From Rhodospirillaceae bacterium UBA3470 (GTDB taxonomy: Bacteria; Pseudomonadota; Alphaproteobacteria; Rhodospirillales; Casp-alpha2): a stretch of 25,315 bases of DNA. Shown here piece by piece: positions 22,767-25,315 of this stretch; the stretch's first letter is position 1, and each line of letters starts with the position of its first letter. The notes below the pieces were generated by a model that had not been told where the DNA came from, searched no databases, and was given only the letters and a program-made list of their open reading frames with translations. Both the position numbers and the translations under genes were made by a program. Where the stretch lies: assembly GCA_002378125.1 (NCBI GenBank), contig DFRF01000228.1:1-25315 (forward strand), written 5' to 3'.

Positions 22767-24851
22767 TCAAGGAGTTAGGCGAATAAGGGCGTCAACGGCA
22801 AGAACGCCCGCTCCGGCTTTGGCTACGCAAAGTGGATTGATTTCCGCTTCCAGGATACATGGGCGTTCGATAGCTGCCAATCTGGAGACGGCCGCCACTA
22901 CCCCGGCCAGGGCATCCAGGTCGCCTTTGGGCATGTTTCGGTATCCACGAATGGGTGCCAGGCCGCGGACCTCATTGATCATCTCGCGGGCCGTTGCCGT
23001 ATCGACAGGCGCCGGCCGTACGGTGGCGTCGCCGTAGACCTCGGCGAGGACACCCCCGATGCCAAGCACTACGACGGGTCCCGTTTCTGGATCCCGGCGA
23101 TATCCCACCAGTACTTCCGCTAATCCAGACACCATGGGCTGGACAAGAATGCCGTCCAATTGAGCATCTGGGGCGTGGGCGTGGGCCGCGTCCCAAATTA
23201 TTTGGGCCTGTTCCGTGAGGGCGGCGCGGTCCGAGATGTTAAGGGCCACGGCGCCGGCCTCCGTCTTGTGCGGGAGATCGGGGGACAGAACCTTAGCTGC
23301 CACGGGGAAGGTCATGTCCGTGTCCAATGCGGCCGACGGATCGTTCAAAATGGCCGTGGGCGCCATTGGAACGCCGATGGCGGCGAAAACGGCCGCGGCG
23401 TCGAGTTCGCTGAGGCTGTCGCCGTCCGCCTGCGCCAAAAGCCGAGCGGCGTCGGAAAGCGGACCCGGATCCGGCTGAAGGGCTGGTGTGCGCCAATCGA
23501 CCAAAGCCCGGACCCCATCGGCACAGGCCTCTGGCGTTCGGAAGGCGGCGATCCCTGCGTCCTGCAGGAGTGTCAGGGAGTGATCAGCCTGCGGTACTAG
23601 AAAAACAGCCAGGGGTTTCCCTGTCTTCGGCGCTTCGATGATTGGTTGCACAGCGACTTCCGGATGGAATTGGGCCGATGTACCGACCACGGCAACGACG
23701 GCGTCTAGATCGTGTTCGTTTAGCAGTACCTCCAACGCGGCGCCGTAAACGCCCTTACCCGTTCCGGCCATGGTCAGATCGATGATACGACGGTTGCCGA
23801 GATCGAGACCGAAGTCGGCCATACGCGCTTTTAACTTGGCTGACGGTGGGACCAGTTCCAGCCCCGCCGCGCCCAGACGGTCGACGACCATGGCGGATCC
23901 GCCGCCCGTGGTGGTCACGACGGCGACCCGGCGGCCACGGGTCGGTCGGGCATTCATGATCAGCGGTGGTAGTTCGAACAGGGTCTCCAGCATATCGACC
24001 CGCAGGATGCCGTGATGGCGAAAGAAGGCGTCCACGGAGGCATCAGGTCCGGCGATCGCCCCGGAATGTGATACGGCCAGCTCCCGTCCTACATCAGAAC
24101 GCCCCAGTTTGTAGGCGATCACCGGCTTGCCGACATCGAAGGCACGTCGGGCGTTGGCCGCTAGGACGTGCGCATCGCGGATCCCCTCCAGAAACAAGAG
24201 TGCCGCGTCCGTCTCGGGATCATCGACCATCAGGCCCAGTAACTCGCCGACACCGACATCGCATTCGTTGCCAATGGATACCAAGCTGGAGAAGCCAATG
24301 CCGCGCGCCGCGCCACGCGACATCATGGTGCCGATGACGGAACCGCTTTGCGAGATCACGCCGATCCGTCCGGTTTTCAGTTCCGGTTTTTCTAGGAACG
24401 CATTGATGGTTAGCGTCATGCCCGCCCGTGTGTTGATGACGCCCATGGAATTGGGGCCGATCAGACGCATGCCGGCGTCGCGAGCGATCTGCACGATCTC
24501 TTCTTGCAGCGCCTTACCAGCTGCCCCTGTTTCCGCGAAACCGTCGGTGTATATCGTACACACCAGGACACCTGCGGCCGCGCAGTCGGTGATGACGGCC
24601 GGCACATGCGGAGCCGGCACCATGATAAACGCATGGTCAATGGGACCCGGCGCATCCGCAAGGCTCGGGTAGGCACGAAGGCCTTGAACCTCATTACGGT
24701 TCGGGTTGATGGGGATGACCCTTCCTTGAAACCCATGTGTTTTCAGGAACCGCTGCGGCCGTCCCGTATTCTTATTTGGATCCGCGGAGGCCCCCACCAA
24801 GGCAACGGTCTTGGCATGCAGAAGGGCGCGGGTGAGGGTCTCGGTTGACAT
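22767..24851 (-). CDS. Acetate/acyl-CoA ligase, ADP(NDP)-forming type (fused alpha-beta ACD)
   Basis: A 694-residue protein with the full fused layout of NDP-forming acyl-CoA synthetases. There is an N-terminal CoA-binding Rossmann domain (VALVGASADPNKNTGR at 16-31, later RLIGPNSMGVIN). Two succinyl-CoA-synthetase-like flavodoxin domains follow (GVISQSGSVIGTMMS; SHSGAIAGPD with the phospho-His262). The C-terminal ATP-grasp domain runs over about 475-690 (FPVAAKVLSPDLPHKTEAGA, then GILVQPMVSGLAEVLVGYR). Such enzymes interconvert acyl-CoA + ADP + Pi and acid + ATP + CoA. The acid may be acetate but could be another carboxylate. The ATG at 24851 has only a weak upstream site. It leads the operon with the phosphatase-like hydrolase and the two MFS genes. 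Bases 22914-22999 of it are repeated exactly at the right edge of the window. Confidence 0.92.
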   Translation of the reverse strand: MSTETLTRALLHAKTVALVGASADPNKNTGRPQRFLKTHGFQGRVIPINPNRNEVQGLRAYPSLADAPGPIDHAFIMVPAPHVPAVITDCAAAGVLVCTIYTDGFAETGAAGKALQEEIVQIARDAGMRLIGPNSMGVINTRAGMTLTINAFLEKPELKTGRIGVISQSGSVIGTMMSRGAARGIGFSSLVSIGNECDVGVGELLGLMVDDPETDAALLFLEGIRDAHVLAANARRAFDVGKPVIAYKLGRSDVGRELAVSHSGAIAGPDASVDAFFRHHGILRVDMLETLFELPPLIMNARPTRGRRVAVVTTTGGGSAMVVDRLGAAGLELVPPSAKLKARMADFGLDLGNRRIIDLTMAGTGKGVYGAALEVLLNEHDLDAVVAVVGTSAQFHPEVAVQPIIEAPKTGKPLAVFLVPQADHSLTLLQDAGIAAFRTPEACADGVRALVDWRTPALQPDPGPLSDAARLLAQADGDSLSELDAAAVFAAIGVPMAPTAILNDPSAALDTDMTFPVAAKVLSPDLPHKTEAGAVALNISDRAALTEQAQIIWDAAHAHAPDAQLDGILVQPMVSGLAEVLVGYRRDPETGPVVVLGIGGVLAEVYGDATVRPAPVDTATAREMINEVRGLAPIRGYRNMPKGDLDALAGVVAAVSRLAAIERPCILEAEINPLCVAKAGAGVLAVDALIRLTP
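22914..22999 (+). repeat. Exact direct repeat, copy 1 (inside the acyl-CoA ligase gene)
   Basis: These 86 bases, within the ATP-grasp part of the ligase gene, are identical to 25230-25315 in the same orientation, 2316 bases apart. The match breaks at base 22913 on the left, and its right limit is set only by the window edge. Confidence 0.95.
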
Positions 24852-24863
24852 GAGATATAAAAC

Positions 24864-25127
24864 CTAGATTTTCTCGCCCTTCATCAAGAAGATGCAGCCA
24901 GCGTTGCAGGCGGTCTTGATGACGGAGGGGTTTTGGACATCTGGCTCGATTTTGCTGCGCCGTCGCCCATGGAGAGAACGTTGTAGTCCGGTTCTTCCAG
25001 CATAATAGCGACCATGTCCGGGATATTGGGTTCGTCGATGACGACGAGAATACTTGATCTTTTGTTCCAAAATGTTGTTTTCCCCCGCACGGTCGCGCAG
25101 TCGACCATGTTTCAAGTCCGTCGACAT
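24864..25127 (-). pseudogene. Frame-disrupted response-regulator receiver (REC) fragment
   Basis: On the minus strand, one frame (25108-24884) encodes SILVVIDEPNIPDMVAIM followed by LEEPDYNVLSMGDGAA. This is the start of a REC domain (beta1 ILVV, acidic pocket DEPN, helix 1, beta2 YNVL, DG turn), but one acidic-pocket Asp is Ile. The frame then turns into low-complexity sequence. A coherent continuation (KIEPDVQNPSVIKTACNAGC, ending IFLMKGEKI) lies in the other frame, which also supplies the upstream part (MSTDLKHGRLRDRAGENNILEQ). No phospho-acceptor Asp strand is present. The simplest reading is a decayed, internally deleted regulator with at least two frame changes. It sits between the ligase gene and the repeated ligase fragment. 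Confidence 0.5.
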
Positions 25128-25167
25128 GACATACCGTGAAACATCGAGACATAATATGAAATAGATA

Positions 25168-25200
25168 GGCCGGGGATCGCAATACGCGATCCATCGGGCC
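25168..25200 (-). terminator. Candidate hairpin/terminator downstream of the truncated ligase copy
   Basis: GGATCGC (25174-25180) and GCGATCC (25186-25192) form a perfect 7-bp stem with a 5-base loop. An outer GGCC/GGCC pair (25168-25171, 25197-25200) can extend it across an internal loop. On the minus strand it lies about 20 bases after the TGA of the truncated ligase fragment and is followed by TATCTATTTCATATT, which is T-rich but not a clean T-run. Confidence 0.35.
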
Positions 25201-25220
25201 TCCTAATATTCTGCGTTTGC

Positions 25221-25315
25221 TCAATCGGGATCCAGGTCGCCTTTGGGCATGTTTCGGTATCCACGAATGGGTGCCAGGCCGCGGACCTCATTGATCATCT
25301 CGCGGGCCGTTGCCG
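25221..25315 (-). pseudogene. Truncated second copy of the acyl-CoA ligase 3' region (cut by window edge)
   Basis: The minus-strand frame entering at the right edge encodes ATAREMINEVRGLAPIRGYR, then NMPKGDLD, identical in both DNA and protein to the ligase gene. It then diverges and stops after two novel residues (PD, TGA 25221-25223). The intact gene continues for 49 more residues past GDLD, including the last ATP-grasp strands, so this copy would lack part of its nucleotide-binding domain. Whether an intact 5' part lies beyond the window is unknown. It may be a genuine partial duplication or an assembly artefact. Confidence 0.6.
25230..25315 (+). repeat. Exact direct repeat, copy 2 (at right window edge)
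   Basis: All 86 bases are identical to 22914-22999 in the same orientation. The repeat runs to the last base of the window, so its full length is unknown. Absence of any mismatch implies very recent origin or an assembly junction. Confidence 0.95.

Overview
The window reads as a moderately GC-rich proteobacterial chromosome segment, most likely from an alphaproteobacterium with a broad catabolic lifestyle. That is inferred from gene content and protein style only, because there is no rRNA, tRNA or other marker gene here. No phage, insertion sequence, CRISPR array or RNA gene was found. Most genes lie on the minus strand, in tight operons with short gaps or 4-bp ATGA overlaps. The only intact plus-strand genes are a three-gene block at about 11.8-13.9 kb.

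Region 1 (1-5.7 kb, minus): a tandem-fused ABC exporter with CydD-like and CydC-like halves, then an M81 (MlrC-like) metallopeptidase, then the first 161 codons of a CitE/HpcH-type lyase cut by the left edge. Region 2 (5.8-11.6 kb, minus): a complete dipeptide/oligopeptide-type ABC importer in the order ATPase-ATPase-binding protein-permease-permease. A perfect 19-bp hairpin follows the binding-protein gene and a rho-independent terminator ends the operon. Region 3 (11.8-15.6 kb): a plus-strand block (carboxymuconolactone-decarboxylase-like protein, 3-hydroxyisobutyrate-dehydrogenase-like enzyme, SDR) converges on a minus-strand pair (RraA-family aldolase-like protein and FMN-dependent alpha-hydroxy-acid oxidase/dehydrogenase). 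Together they look like a hydroxy-acid or ring-cleavage catabolic set.

Region 4 (15.6-15.9 kb) is a scar holding an apparent 3' gene remnant on the minus strand and a 40-codon N-terminal relic of a medium-chain (quinone-type) dehydrogenase on the plus strand. Region 5 (15.9-19.0 kb, minus): a molybdopterin/[4Fe-4S] oxidoreductase followed 3 bp later by a sterol-desaturase/fatty-acid-hydroxylase-family membrane di-iron protein. Region 6 (19.1-24.9 kb, minus): an ADP-forming acyl-CoA synthetase, an alkaline-phosphatase-superfamily hydrolase and two overlapping paralogous MFS transporters.

The right edge (24.9-25.3 kb) is unusual. A frame-disrupted response-regulator-like fragment lies next to an exact direct repeat, at least 86 bp long, of the 3' part of the acyl-CoA synthetase gene. 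The repeat runs off the window, so this is either a recent partial duplication or an assembly junction. The working theme is uptake of small organic or peptidic compounds followed by hydrolysis, redox steps and CoA activation. The actual substrates cannot be read from the sequence.
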